Shown here one piece after another: positions 10,508 through 22,059 of a DNA stretch of 64,000 nt. Position 1 is the first letter of the stretch. Each line of letters begins with the position of its first letter. A model generated the notes under the pieces. That model was not told the DNA's origin. It ran no database searches and saw only the letters and a program-made list of their open reading frames with translations. Where the stretch lies: positions 127,793,572 to 127,857,571 of the forward strand of contig JAUPFV010000005.1 in assembly GCA_036936605.1 (NCBI GenBank), written 5' to 3'. A program made the translations under genes and the position numbers. Origin of the DNA: Limnanthes douglasii subsp. nivea (taxonomy: Eukaryota; Streptophyta; Magnoliopsida; Brassicales; Limnanthaceae).

Positions 10508-11869
10508 ATGAATCCAGAGAATGGTTCGCTAGTGTGATCAACTGTTGAAACACTGAAAAGGGATTTGCAAAGAAATGATGATAGATAAGAAGAGTCTATC
10601 TTGATTCGTCAAACTCAACCTGATATAGAGTTGTGGATGAAGTAGATTTTGGACAAAATAACAGCTCTGAACAAAAAATACGACCATAGAGAACATGAGA
10701 TTCAGTCAACCAGGCTGAAATTTCCAAGGTTAGAGAAGTGAATGACCAAAATGATACCGGTGATCAATTTAATCGATCTTGCACTGATTGTCAAATAAGA
10801 AGCGAACATAAAAAGGGGCGGTTGCAAGCCCCAAAAGAGCGCCATTATTCTCGAAAGAAAAAGAAAGATAAACATAGGTATGTCACATCTAGTGAGGAAG
10901 AAGTTGAAAGTTGTGGATCTGATTTTAAAAGATATCGAGGCTCTTCTAGAAAAGAAGGATCAAATGAGGGAAAATGGAGATACAATAATCCAATGCAAGT
11001 AGGCAGTTGGAGAAAAGCTAAAAAATTATACAAAGTTGTTTGTCTTAACTAAAGCGAGTATGGATAACTGTGAAGAACTGGTGGCAATGACAACCTTTCT
11101 CCAAGGATTGCTACTAGGGGATCTGGGTAATTAAACAACAAAAAGAAGAACCTTAACTTTTGGAGCTTTGATGACTCAAATAGATGACCAAATCAAGGTG
11201 GAAGAATCGACCAGGGTTCGAGGGGTAGCTGGTACTGGTCAAAATAATTATGGGCGAGTTCCAAATAACTAGGGGCAACCTTCGAATTCTACTCAAGAAG
11301 CACGTCCGAGGAACAACCTACCACCTCGAACTAGAGGGTATTCGAACCAATCACCACCTTACCAATTTAATAGGATGAGGCCCAATCAATGGATTAGACC
11401 CGAGTATTATGCAGACATGACTGAGAGTGTGGCTACAATCTCTGACAAAGCTAAAAGGATATGTGAATTTCAGGAAGCCTGCTCCAATCAATAGGCATAG
11501 GGCGGAGCTAAATAAAAGGTTTTGCAGGTATCACAACGACATTCGGACATGATACCGCAGGTTGCATCGCCTTGACAAAGAAAGTTCAAACTCTAATTGA
11601 AAATGGGAAATTATTGACTTATGTGAAAGTGCAGAGTAGCGCATCGAAGAATTTCATCGCATCGAATTCACAACCAACCAATCCAAATGCACATGCTGAA
11701 AATTTGATGATTTTAGATTCGAAAGTTGATGATTTTTATGCTCCATCAGAATACTTAGATATGGATCAAGATCGGTTAATATTGATGGCAGTGGAGGAAC
11801 CAGTATAGCAAGGCGACGTTCAAAGCCTTTGCGAGTATTTTGAGTCCTTGGCAATTTTCTGAAGCTACT
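10508..11869 (+). pseudogene. gag of the alpha element (degenerate, central domain deleted)
   Basis: The frame starts at MNPENGSLV and runs through many stops. Open pieces are 10738-11052 (charged segment with HKKGRLQAPKERHYSRKKKK) and 11572-11808 (LTKKVQTLIENGKLLTYVKV). The linker motif CRYHND...GHDTAGCIAL, a zinc-knuckle relative, is split by a frameshift near 11545. The conserved gag domain (FDISKVEKFDGMQDPYDHIE type) is missing: sequence jumps near 10970 from RGSSRKEGSNE to a stretch equivalent to the post-domain QCKQEVGE region. The same deletion is present in the minus-strand copy near 58715, so the copies are related by duplication. Confidence 0.8.
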
Positions 11870-12545
11870 TTATGACTAGTAACACTGATAGTTCAAGAAA
11901 AAGGCACATAGTGAGTCTGGTTACTCAGATAGAGGGAAAAATATCTACCCATTTGTACGGCAAGAGAGACATTCTCTTTATCCTTTTCGATGAAGATGAT
12001 TTATGGGGTACTATAGGGCCATATGAGGATGCCGTGGTCATAGGGGCAGAGATTGTTGGCGTTGAGATTCGACGTGTGTTGATAGATACTGGGAGTTCTA
12101 CGAACTTTCTTTTTAAAGCGACTTATGACAAGATGCACAATCCTCCTCGGATTTCCCAATCAGAGCGTACTATCATCGGTTTTACTGGAGTAACGACATG
12201 AGTAATTGGGGAATTTGAGGGGGAGGTAAGTCTGGAAAGGGGACCTTTTAAGTAGAAGGTTCAAGTGTTTTTTTATGGTGGTGGACTGCCCAACAAGCTA
12301 TAATGCTATTTTTGGAAGATCATGGTTTTCAAAGATGTATGGTGTTGTATCAACAATCCATCAATGTTTCAAGTAAGTCATCGGAGACTGTGTAAGGGTC
12401 GTCCGAAGTGACCAAAAGGTTTCCAGAGAATGTTACACCACTGCTTTTTGGATTCGAGGATCTAGCAGTGGTGATATAATAAATGAATAGTAGTTAGGGG
12501 GGTTGACCTCAGATTCTGAGGAAAGGGTTGACGATCCGAGGGAAA
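11870..12545 (+). pseudogene. Aspartic protease of the alpha element (best preserved domain) plus linker
   Basis: An open frame of 109 codons (11872-12201) encodes a retroviral-type aspartic protease that would process the Gag-Pol polyprotein. The active-site triplet is intact as IDTGSS with Asp at 12085. It is preceded by VEIRRVL and followed by NFLFKATYDKMHNPP and IIGFTGVTT, typical of Tat proteases. A stop follows, and the downstream linker to RT is out of frame. Homology to the alpha element ends at 12545, where aORF sequence of the opposite sense starts; RT, RNase H and integrase are absent. The minus-strand duplicate is at 57498-57827. Confidence 0.85.
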
Positions 12546-12550
12546 CTCCA

Positions 12551-12881
12551 GTATTCGTATTACATACTTTTTAGTGCAATAAGGTACTCGGGGACAACGT
12601 TCTTTAGGTTTGAGCTCAAGCTCGAAACAATGTCCTCGGGTAACTCGGCTGGCTCTTTCTTCTTCCTTCCTTTTTTCTTTGGACCTGGTTTCTTTGAAAT
12701 GTTATCCACAGATTCTGAGGGAGCATTACTTTTTGAATTTTTAATATTAGAGTTAGTCGATGTCCTCGAATTTGACTGAGCATATTCCTCGGAAGCTTCA
12801 TCTCGAAGTTGAGGAGGGGCAGTGTTGCTTGTAGTATTTTCTGAATTAGTTGGTGCAGTCATTGAGGTTTATTGGTTCATC
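12551..12881 (-). pseudogene. Extra copy of the aORF N-terminus (duplicated fragment)
   Basis: This ~330-bp piece duplicates 14935-15266 in the same orientation. Its minus-strand frame (12560-12862, 100 codons starting MTAPTNSENTTSNT) differs from the other copy by a single residue (KKPGPKKKG versus KKPDPKKKG). The product is hydrophilic with a Lys-rich cluster KKKGRKKKE that resembles a nuclear localisation signal. It sits between the broken alpha protease and the main aORF copy and is by far the most similar pair of aORF sequences here, so the duplication is recent. Confidence 0.8.
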
Positions 12882-13535
12882 CAGATCAGTTTGATGCGTA
12901 GATTCCAATTTCTTTTTTTCTTGATCATTGATTGTATTCAAACGATATTTGATCTGGATGACTCTTCTGATATGTCAACTTGGAAGGCTTGGAATTGTTC
13001 GAGGAGATTTTGACAACAAATATCTCTCAATATATTACTATAATCACCTTTTTTCTTTCACCAGATGACATCTTTTGCACGATCCTCCAATTTGCTTCGA
13101 GCATACTCGACTTTCTCATATAAGTGCTTTGCTTCATCTTCAAGCCTAGAGAATGGTCGAAGCGTATTTAACGTGTCTTTGGAGGATTCTCCTACAGATG
13201 AGGAGGATAGTTTTCATAAAGATAAAGAGAAGCTGACAAGAAAGTGTGTGGAGGATTCAAACTTAGACTTTAAGGAAAATTGGTTGCTGTAATTTGATTG
13301 CCAATTTGTGCTATATCGTCTTGGGTTTTGAATTTCAGGGTCTTTGTCCCTATATATATCTTGAATCTCATCTTCACCAATGACGTTTTTGCCAATCACA
13401 TTCTCATTTCTTTGGCTGTCTGTTTCAACAACTTATTTTCTTTCCTCTGTCTCCACGATATCTGAAGTCAGATTTGGAGGAGGCACATCACTACTAATTT
13501 CTGACCTTATTGTTTGAGGGGTTTTTGAAGAACTT

Positions 13536-13565
13536 TTCTTCTTCTTCTTCTTCTTCTTCTTCTTC
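13536..13565. repeat. (TTC)n microsatellite in the aORF
   Basis: About ten TTC triplets encode a Lys/Glu-rich run on the minus strand. Homologous copies are shorter (near 54236-54250 and 61442-61455), so the triplet run expanded in this copy. Confidence 0.8.
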
Positions 13566-13657
13566 AAAGCGACAGTCTTTTTTCTTTTTCTTGAAGGTTC
13601 AGCTTGAGCTCCTTCTTCAGCGTTTGGGGGGTTAATCTCACTGGTTTTCGTTTTGGG

Positions 13658-14066
13658 GGCTTTGAACGGTAACTCGTCCCTCGACTATCGCACTTGGTGA
13701 CAGATAGTCCCTGGACTTTCAAAAGTCCATTCGTAGTCCCTGGACTATCCAGTTTAGATAAAGTTAATCCTCTTGCATGTGTTGACTATCAATTTTTATG
13801 ACAGATAGTCCTTCAACTTTTCATTTTCAATAAATTTAGTCCTTTGACTTTCTATTTTTGATAAAGTTAGTCCCCTTAATAAACATGCGGATGGGACTAA
13901 CTTTATCCAAACTGGATAGTCCAGGGACTACCAACGAACTTTTGAAAGTCCAGGGATTATATGCCACCAAACTGGATAGTCCAGGGACTACGAACGGACT
14001 TTTGAAAGTCCAAGGACTATCTGTCACCAAAGTCAATAGTCCAGGGACGAGTTACTATTCAAAGCC
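13658..14066. mobile_element. Fold-back MITE, copy 1 (409 bp, 10-bp TSD)
   Basis: The element starts GGCTTTGAACGGTAACTCG and ends with its inverse, CGAGTTACTATTCAAAGCC; almost the whole length folds back on itself. Each arm reiterates the 14-bp palindrome TAGTCCCTGGACTA and GACTTTCAAAAGTC-type hairpins. It is flanked by the 10-bp direct repeat TCGTTTTGGG (13648-13657 and 14067-14076). Removing it restores the aORF, and an empty site exists in the homologous copy at about 54145-54160. Long TIRs with 9-11-bp TSDs point to a Mutator-like (MULE) derivative with no transposase of its own. Confidence 0.92.
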
Positions 14067-14363
14067 TCGTTTTGGGCTTCCATTGTGTTTTCATTGGCTT
14101 TGGAATGGTGGAAGATCTGGCTTGTGCTTTTTTCTTTTTTCTTTTTTATTTGGAGGCAAGTGGCTCTGTGATCTGTTCCGAACCGACAGTATGACACATG
14201 CGTTAGGGTCTTCGAGATCCTCTATAGATGGTTGTTGATAAAATTCAGAGGAAAAAAAATCACTGTGGAATTCATTACCACACGCTTTTTCTGCTCATAC
14301 TTGTAAGTTTGGCGATAGTATATTTCGAAGCGGTTTGGTGGATCTTATATCGACTCGGAATTT

Positions 14364-14437
14364 CTATATACAGTAATACATAAAAGACTTGAAACATAAA
14401 TATAATGTATGAGAGCAAATGATGTTAAATTACTTAC
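14364..14437 (-). other. Candidate intron in aORF copy A (74 bp)
   Basis: On the minus strand the segment runs from GTAAGTAATTT to CTGTATATAG, with AAATTCCGAG following. The coding sense is lost across it and resumes after it. The homologous positions are 61871-61944 (GTAACT donor, TATGTAG acceptor) and about 53716-53788 (GTAAGT donor, acceptor AG changed to AT). Confidence 0.65.
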
Positions 14438-15304
14438 TGGTTGTTTTCCATTTAAGATTGAGCTCCGAAAGGTTCTCATCGGAAATCTCCTTCCCATTTT
14501 CCTATGCTCCAGAGATAAAGAAAAATCTATGGTTCTAGAATTTTTCAGCTTTAAGGAGATCGTCAGTTATCTTGAAGGAATCTCCGAGCGTCAGATAGTA
14601 AAACGGAAGCACCAGATTTTTGGAAAGGATAGTAAGCGCAATGAATTTTTTGATTGATAAGGGAATTTGGCCAAGTCTGGAAGCCATATGTTGGACAAGG
14701 GAGTGATCTACATGTTTGGGCTTCCTTGCATCGGACACAAGTCAATGATCTCAAAGTATTCTACTATCATTGAGTCTAACAGAAATCGAAGGCCCCAATT
14801 TATGATCTTATGGTAGACCACGAGTTCGTTTTCAACACAAGAGAGTAAAGTCTCTCCCATTTCCGGTAGACGAAACGTTACATTATCTGGAAGGCCCCAT
14901 TGTCTTTTTAAATGATATTCCTCAGATTGATTGTAGTATTCGTATTACATACTTTTTAGTGCAATAAGGTACTCGGGGACAACGTTCTTTAGGTTTGAGC
15001 TCAAGCTCGAAACAATGTCCTCGGGTAACTCGGCTGGCTCTTTCTTCTTCCTTCCTTTTTTCTTTGGATCTGGTTTCTTTGAAATGTTATCCACAGATTC
15101 TGAGGGAGCATTACTTTTTGAATTTTTAATATTAGAGTTAGTCGATGTCCTCGAATTTGACTGAGCATATTCCTCGGAAGCTTCATCTCGAAGTTGAGGA
15201 GGGGCAGTGTTGCTTGTAGTATTTTCTGAATTAGTTGGTGCAGTCATTGAGGTTTATTGGTTTATCCTTGAATGAGTTGCTTATGAATCTTTTTTGGTCA
15301 TAAC

Positions 15305-15628
15305 TGATAAGAATACAAATTATTATTGACTTAATACAATTGGAGAAAAGTAGTATTAAATGGTTTTGTAAAGTTATCAAATGAGATTAGTATTAGTTGT
15401 AGATATAAAGGACAAAAATGCAATATGTCTTTTTGTATAACTGCTTTAGTTAATCTCCTAACGTTCTTATAAATTGGTTTGGAGACTATGAATAAAAGGA
15501 TGCGACTTTAGCTTCTTGAACTGACTCTTACTTTTTACTTCTCTCACGACAATTCAATCATTCACATTCTCGCTCTAGAATTATGGATACAATTCAACTT
15601 TTATATTAGAAATCTATTATACTTAACA
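15305..15628 (+). mobile_element. LTR beta, copy 1 (324 bp)
   Basis: It begins TGATAAGAATACAAATTA and ends ATTATACTTAACA, with TTCTTATAAATT as a TATA-like site near 15467. Copies: 62810-63146 (plus) and 52531-52853 (minus). It follows the start of a minus-strand aORF, as a 3' LTR would, and precedes a PBS and gag, as a 5' LTR would. It is therefore shared by two adjacent element copies. Confidence 0.82.
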
Positions 15629-15648
15629 TTGGCGATCAGAGTGGGAGC
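15629..15648 (+). other. Candidate primer binding site of the beta element
   Basis: TTGGCGATCAGAGTGGGAGC follows the LTR with no spacer. The same site is at 63147 (TTCGCGATCATAGTGGGAG, one change in the core) and in inverse at 52511-52530. Confidence 0.55.
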
Positions 15649-15719
15649 TAGCAAAGGATCTAGATTGCAATTTAAAACCATAAAATAAAAAAAATTCACA
15701 ACTAATAGTATTAATCGTA

Positions 15720-17212
15720 ATGGGACCAGACAAGACAAGAACTGATCCTCTAGATTGTGATGCAATAGAGGCTATTAAATCAGATTTACACATGTAAGAA
15801 AGTCGAGGTAATAGTCAGGTTCCCAAACAACATGATAATCTGACATAAAAAATCGAATGAATCAATTATTGGAAAAGATAAGTGTTTTAAATGATGAGTA
15901 CGTTTGAAGAGAGCAACAAATTCAATCTGGTAGATTAAAATCCAAAGTACGTCCCGTTCAGGAAAAAGATGAATTGGGAAACCAATCTGATGAGTCTTAC
16001 ACAGCTCACTAAATAAGAGGTGCTCATAAAAAACGTATTTTCAATCAGATAGACAACACCGTTTTTCGTGGAAAGACAAGAAGGATACACATCGATATAT
16101 TTCATCCAATGATATCGAATTATCTAGCTCAAATTTTGAAGGCAATTTGTTTAAGCAATGGAGGAACCGAAATCCGTCAAATGGAGAAGAAAGTCGACAT
16201 CGAAAGTCACACAAAGAATATAAAACAAATAAAGAAAATAGCCCTCAAAATGTAAGGGATAATTTATGGTATGAAGGAAATACGTCTGACTTGTACGTTA
16301 ACACAGCAAATCAAAACTTGTATGTAGTAATGGGAATTTGGGGAGATGATCTATATATGCAATGAGTATATTGGAGGAATTCTCCTTTATCTTATGACAT
16401 TAGGTCAATATCGCTTCTGAGGCATTCTGATATTTCAAAGATAGAAAAGTTTGATGGAACGCAAGATCATGATGTACACATTGAACAGTTCAAGAATTAT
16501 GTGATGAATTTCGAGGATGGTCATAGGCTGGTTTACATAGCATTTTTCAGACTTTTAAGGGTGCTGCTTTAAAGTGGTATAATCGGATTCTAATGGGATC
16601 CATTACCAACTTTAGAATCTTTTACACTGCTTTCTGATGATAATTTTGAGGAAGCAATGAAATCTGAGCCACTGTTGATACAATCATACAATGCAAACAG
16701 GAAGTGGAGGAAACGGTAAAAGACTATACTAGACGGTTCGTATTAACGAAGACAGAATTGAATGACTATGAAGAACTAGTTGTTATTTCAGCTTTCTGAT
16801 AAGGATTGCTTCTAGGATATTTGGTAAATGAGACTACTAGAAGAAGAGATTTGATAGCTCAGGTTAAAGAATAGATTAAAGTATATGAATCAACTAGAGT
16901 TCTAGGAGGGTCTAGTTCTATTCAAAGAAGTTTGGGGCATGCATATACTACCTAAGTAAATCAAGATAATACATCAAATTCACAAGCACTATCTCGTGTG
17001 AGGGTGAACAATTAGTTACCTCCTCGAGATGAGGGGCTCCAACTAAAGTTACTACCTATCAACCTCATAGACCGAGGCCAAATCAGTAGATAAGACTAGA
17101 ATATTTTGCGGAATTAACTGAGAATGTTGCTGCATTTTTTGAGAAATCTAAAGGTTATGTTTACTTTAGAATTCTAGCTCTCATAAACAGGCCAAGGAAA
17201 GAACGCAATAAT
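15720..17212 (+). pseudogene. gag of the beta element (degenerate)
   Basis: The frame starts MGPDKTRTDP, identical in type to the better kept start at 63236. Capsid-type motif HSDISKIEKFDGTQDHDVHI (about 16430) is followed by EQFKNYVMNF and a broken LKWYN segment near 16570. Many stops and frameshifts occur, so only 16147-16365 stays open for 72 codons. Gag would form the particle and bind the RNA. Homologous N-terminal gag is found at 51963-52442 (minus) and 63236-64000 (plus). Confidence 0.8.
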
Positions 17213-17920
17213 ATGTTTTGCAAGTATCACTCTAATATTGGGCATTACACTACAGACCGTTTAGCGTCAAAGAAAGAGATACAAATTTTGATAGAGAATG
17301 GCAAGTTAACAGCTTTGGTTAAAGGACAAAGCAGTGGGCAGAAACCTCCAAGCACGTCAGCACCGCATGTTGTTAATACAAATTCGAAGCCAGATAATAC
17401 GTTGATAATCATGAATTCAAATTTTAAAAAGTTTGATACAACATCGAAATATCTGGATTTGGACCCATATTATTTGGTTTTTTTATCAGTGGGTGAACCA
17501 ATTATTCATGGACGAGTTCAAAGCTTGTGTGAAAATTTTGAATCTCTAACGATTTTTGTGGGAGATAGTACGGCTGAAACTACAAACACTTCTAGGAAAA
17601 TACATATAGCAAGTTTGTCTACTCAATTAGAAAGTAGAATTTCTACTTATTTATATGCAAATATGGAAACGCCTTTTATCTTTTTCGAAGAGGATAATCA
17701 AATGAGAATAGTAGGACCTCATGAAGATACAATGGTTATAGAGGCAAACATTGCCGGGGTTGAAATTCGGCGTATTTTGATAGATACAAGAAGTTCAGCA
17801 AATATATTATTTAAATCCACGTATGATCAGATGCCTAATTCACCTAAGATTCTTCGATCTGATCGTACCATTATTGGGTTTACAGGAGTGACAACTCAAG
17901 TGATCAGGGAATTCGAATGA
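17213..17920 (+). pseudogene. Gag C-terminus and aspartic protease of the beta element
   Basis: This 235-codon stretch is the longest open coding remnant in the window. It begins with a zinc-knuckle relative, CKYHSNIGHYTTDRL, whose last Cys has become Arg, then KKEIQILIENGKLTALVKG, an acidic linker, and the protease. The active site reads IDTRSS instead of IDTGSS (Asp at 17783), so the essential Gly is lost. NILFKSTYDQMPNSPK and TIIGFTGVTTQ follow. Openness despite a dead active site means it is not under current selection. Confidence 0.85.
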
Positions 17921-19060
17921 GAAGTATGTTTGGGAAAAGACCCTTTCAAAAAGAAGGTCCAAGTCTTGTTTACGGTGATCGAATGTCCAATTAGGATTAA
18001 TGATATCTTTGAGAGATCTTGGCTATCGCGAATGTATATTTTTGTCTTCATTGTCCACCGGTCTTTGAAATATGTTATTGAGGATCGTGTCGGGGTGGTT
18101 CGAAACGATCAATAAGTAACCAAGACGTGTTATACAACAACTCTTCATCCTCGAAGACCTATTTTTAACGACCAGATGACTGAATAGAAATCAGGGGGTT
18201 AACCTTGGATGAAGATGAGGTGGATGATCCAAGGGAAACCCCAAGTCTTTTAGCAGTAGGCGAAAATGTCGAGAAAGACACATTTATTAATGAGAAATAT
18301 CTGCGAATAGGGACATTACTGTCACATACTTTGCGTTATTAGTTGTTGTAGTTTTTGTTTGATAACTCGAATGTTTTTGTTTGGATAGGACGTAGTAGGG
18401 GTTCCATCCGAGGTGATATGCCATAGCTTAGCTTTAAATCCAAAGGTTAGGCCTATTATTCAAAAGTGGCGAGCTATTTTGTGGAAATAACCGGGGCTAT
18501 TGTCGTAGAGGTGGATCATTTATCCAAGGTTGGAAATATTTGGGAGGCATAATACCCAGTTTGGAATGTCAACCCAATACTAGTTAAAAAAAGAACGAGA
18601 AATTGTGAATGTGTGTTGACTTTACAGATTTGAATCATGCATGTCCCAAAGACCCATTTCATGTTCTTCGAATAGATCAACTGATTGATTCCACTTCAGA
18701 ATAAAATTATTTCTTTTATCGATGCATTTGCAGGTTACAACCAGATTCAGATGGATCTAAAGGATTAGGAGAGTACCATGTTTATAACTGATCGAGGATT
18801 ACATTGTTATAGTGTTATGTCATTTGGTCTAAAGAATGTAGGGGCGACATACGAAATATTGGTGAATAAAGCATTTTCTTCTCATACTAGGAGAAACATG
18901 GAAGTTTACATTGATGATATGCTTGTTAAAAGTTCAACAGAAAGTTTACACTTAAAAGAGTTGGAGGAGATCTTTTTGAATTTAAGAATCATTCAATTAA
19001 AGTTAAATTCAGAAAAATGTACTTTTGGTGTAAGGTCTAGTAAGTTTCTATGATATATAA
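17921..19060 (+). pseudogene. Reverse transcriptase of the beta element (degenerate)
   Basis: The linker with GKDPFKKKVQVLF and IFERSWLSRMY leads into RT. Recognisable RT blocks are a VDHLSKVGNIWEA-like segment near 18510, DFTDLNHACPKDPFHVL with frameshifts (18620-18665), and an open piece 18778-19053 with FITDRGLHCYSVMSFGLKN followed by VGATYEILVNKAF and the catalytic VYIDDMLVKS (YIDD at 18907-18918). RT copies the element RNA into DNA. Stops before 18778 make it inactive. Confidence 0.85.
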
Positions 19061-19578
19061 TAAGTGAAAAGGGTATGGAGGCTAATCTTGATTAATTAAA
19101 GTCTTTAGTATCAATGACGTCACCTCAAAACTTCAAAGAGGTGCAAATTTTGACAAGAAGGTTAGTTGCTCTTAATCGATTTATTTACCGATATCTCATA
19201 ATTGTGTTCTTTTTTTCAAAGTCGTCTGAAGACCAAAAGAGTTTACGTAGACACCAGAGTGTGAAATTGAATTTTTGAATATTAAAGAACATTTGTTGTC
19301 ACCTAAAATTTTGTTCAAGCCTCGAATAGAAGAACAACTATTTTTGTATGTAGTGGTGTCGGATTTTGTTCTTACCGATGTTTTGATAAGAGAGGAAACG
19401 GGAACTTCTAAACTAGTTTATTATGTTTGGAAAAGTTTGTTTGCATCAGAGAAACGATGTTTCAGCCTTGAGAAATTGGTCTTGGCTTTAGTGGTGGTTG
19501 CTAGAAAAATGTATCTTTATTTTAAGGCGCATACCATTGTTGTTCAAACTTATTTTCCATTAAAGTATGTGCTACAAC
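19061..19578 (+). pseudogene. First RNase H of the beta element, 5' part
   Basis: Open from 19275 for about 100 codons. It shows LFLYVVVSDFVLTDVLIREE, LVYYVWKSLFASEKRCFSLE and HTIVVQTYFPLKYVLQL, the Ty3/gypsy RNase H and connection region. It is cut after LQL at 19578 by the gamma element. The frame resumes at 30221 with GRMTKW, so the junction falls inside this domain. Confidence 0.85.
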
Positions 19579-19942
19579 TGATAGAATCAGAATATATTGG
19601 AAGTAGGTTTTGGAGAGCATTTTGAATTTCTTTGGAATGTTAGTTCCGACTATTAACTAACATACTAATGAATAGGTTGTGTCCCTGGAACAGTAAGCTA
19701 AGTGCTTGATCCATCTTATTTTGGGCCTCCAATCCCACCTACATACCCTGAATATATGAACCGACCCCATTAGCTCATAGGTTTTTTAAATCTTATAAAT
19801 ATGATCAAGAATAGCATTTAATGGGATGACAAAATTCTCTTTCTTAAATACATTAAATATAGCACATATTTTCTCTCTCTACATTCCATAACAAATCTAA
19901 TACATTCCAAAAATACCCCTCAATCAGTTTTTACCTTCATCA
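19579..19942 (+). mobile_element. 5' LTR gamma (364 bp)
   Basis: It starts TGATAGAATCAGAATATAT and ends TTTTTACCTTCATCA. A TATA-like CTTATAAATATG is near 19794. The TGATA start is shared with LTRs alpha and beta, as expected for related families. Confidence 0.9.
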
Positions 19943-19943
19943 G

Positions 19944-19962
19944 ATTGGTGACCACAGTGGGA
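19944..19962 (+). other. Candidate primer binding site of the gamma element
   Basis: ATTGGTGACCACAGTGGGA lies one base after the LTR end and matches the equivalent sites in the alpha and beta elements at most positions. Confidence 0.6.
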
Positions 19963-20039
19963 ACATGAGGTACTTGAATAACTTTATTCAAAACCATAGT
20001 TGTGGATCGTACCTCAGTAGTGGATTCCCCTTTGGAATT

Positions 20040-22000
20040 TTTTGAGGCATGGATCTCGATATGCAAGAAGTTCCCCTCTTGAAAATGAGGGGATAATAGG
20101 TAAAAATGAGCATACTACTATATCACATGTTAATCATAATACTGAGGAAAGATAGATCATGCAAGACGATCGTGATCAGCTGAGGTCTACAATTGATGCT
20201 TTAAGGGCCCAAAGGCAAACGAAAATAAAAGTAAAAGGGAAGTTTGTTACGGGATGTGTTGTTATAGATGAGTCACACAACAATCACAAACAAGAGGAAA
20301 GTGATCAATATCCAAAGGCTCACATAGGTGCAAAGAAGGAACATCGGGATAAGCAGTTGATGAACACATCGGATTCTGTTGAAAAATCTCCCACACAATC
20401 TGATTGGGATATATCTACTTCTTCAGGCTTTGAACAGTAACTCATCCCTGGACTATCGCACTTGGTGACAGATAGTCCCTGGACTTTCAAAAGTCCGTTC
20501 GTAGTCCCTGGACTATCCAGTTTGGATAAAGTTAATCCTCTTGCATGTGTTGACTATCAATTTTTGTGACAGATAGTCCTTCAACTTTTCATTTTCAATA
20601 AATTTAGTCCTTTGACTTTCTATTTTTGATAAAGTTAGTCCCCTTAATAAACATGCGGATGGGACTAACTTTATCCAAACTGGATAGTCCAGGGACTACC
20701 AACAAAATTTTGAAAGTCCACGGATTATATGCCACCAAACTGGATAGTCCAGGGACTACGAACGGACTTTTGAAAGTCTAGGGACTATCTGTCACCAAAG
20801 TCGATAGTCCAGGGACGAGTTACTATTCAAAGCCTACTTCTTCATCTAATAGTGACTATGGCCGTCATAAAAATAAAGAAAGGTTAACCAAGAAACATTC
20901 AAAGAAAATGGATATGAAGGGTAAAAGGAAAAAAAATAAATATCAATGGAAATTAAAAGGATCGGCAGACAACGAAATTGATCATTTGTTAAGTGATCCG
21001 TTTGCTATCCAATCCGAACCGGGTATCTTTGCCACTTCTGATGAAGACCATATGTTTAGCCATAGCCATAACTTGAGACAATCACCTTTATCTTTAAAGA
21101 TTATCTCTGGATATTTTCCAAGGCGGTTTGATAGCTCTAAGATAGAGAAATACAGTGTAAGCAAAGATTTTGATAATCACCTTGAACAGTTCAAAAATAT
21201 CATGATTAACTTTGATGATGATGATAAGCTATTATGTCGGGACTTCTCGTAGACTTTTAAGGGGAGTGCATTAAAATGGTATAACACTTTACCACAAGGA
21301 TCTATTAAAAACTTTGATATGTTGTCGATGGCTTTCAGGAGGCAGTTTATGGGAATTAAAGAGCTTAAAGGGAATGTCGATACTATCATTCATTGTGCAA
21401 AAGAACCGAATGAATCATTGATTCTTTGAATACAAAGAATCCATCGCTTCTTTAAGGAAAGGTTTAATGTCGGGTGAGTTAGTTGATTCAGTAACTCGGA
21501 AGAAAGCTATGACCTGGGGGGGGATTATTAAATCAGGTCGGAAACCAAATCACAATGGAGGAAACCAAAAAGTCTAGACTACTGCACAGAATTGGTCTGC
21601 TCTAACATCTTCAATCCCACAAGCTAGTACTCAATCCCAATCCACGGTTAATTATCTGCCTAAAAACTCCGGACAAGGTTCACATCAACCTAGGCAAAGT
21701 CAGTAAAATTAGGTCAACCGTCTAAACCAAGAAGGAGTCAGTTGGTCCAACATGAATGGTTTGCCAAATTAAGTGAAAATATGGCCACCATTTATGATAG
21801 AACTAAGAATGTTGTGCATTTCCAAAGGCTGGCACAAATTCAATCCCCAAGAGAAAATCGGGACACTTGTTTTTTTAAATACCATAACAATGTGGGTCAT
21901 GATAGCGAAGATTGCATTTCCTTAAAGTAAGAAGTACAAACCTTGATTGAAAAAGAAAAGTTGTCTGCTTTTGTTAAAAAAACAAGGAGGCAATAGGCAA
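20040..22000 (+). pseudogene. gag of the gamma element (degenerate)
   Basis: Open pieces are 20159-20440, 20908-21252 and 21742-21930. The capsid-type block reads ISGYFPRRFDSSKIEKYSVS, then NHLEQFKNIMINF and, after a stop, TFKGSALKWYNTLPQGSI (about 21255), a hallmark of plant Ty3/gypsy Gag. A complete zinc knuckle CFFKYHNNVGHDSEDC is at 21868-21915. The N-terminal part is charged and Lys-rich. The frame is split by the MITE at 20426; its removal joins DWDISTSS to SNSDYG in frame. Confidence 0.85.
20426..20834. mobile_element. Fold-back MITE, copy 2 (409 bp, 10-bp TSD)
   Basis: The same length and structure as the copy at 13658, starting GGCTTTGAACAGTAACTC and ending TTACTATTCAAAGCC, with direct repeats TACTTCTTCA at 20416-20425 and 20835-20844. 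It interrupts gamma gag, and excision at the TSD restores the frame. It differs from copy 1 at only scattered positions, so both moved in the same recent burst. Confidence 0.93.
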
Positions 22001-22059
22001 GTCAACATTCACGTATAGCTCAGTGCAAGCACAACACAAACAACGTCGCTAAATGTTCC

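Larger units (their letters stand above)
12882..15247 (-). pseudogene. Antisense ORF (aORF) of a beta-family Tat element, copy A
   Basis: Read from 15247 downward, this is an extra ORF lying antisense to the retrotransposon, between integrase and 3' LTR. Its order is: hydrophilic Lys-rich N-terminus (MTAPTNS...KKKGRKKKEPAEL); a conserved block with VVPEYLIALKSM, a WGLPDNVTFRLPE-like segment, INWGLRF and a Pro-rich helix block (resembling the plant 'putative gypsy-type transposon' Transposase_28 domain); a 74-bp intron (14364-14437); a Lys-rich middle region; and a coiled-coil-like C-terminus. Extra and antisense ORFs are established in Tat-lineage elements; their role is unknown. Frameshifts and stops break this copy, and a MITE interrupts it at 13658-14066. 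Confidence 0.75.

Noticed and set aside
13658..14066. Fold-back as a microRNA precursor or CRISPR-like repeat
   Set aside because: Termini and 10-bp TSDs show a transposon. The repeated palindromes are not spaced like a CRISPR array, and the setting is a plant genome.
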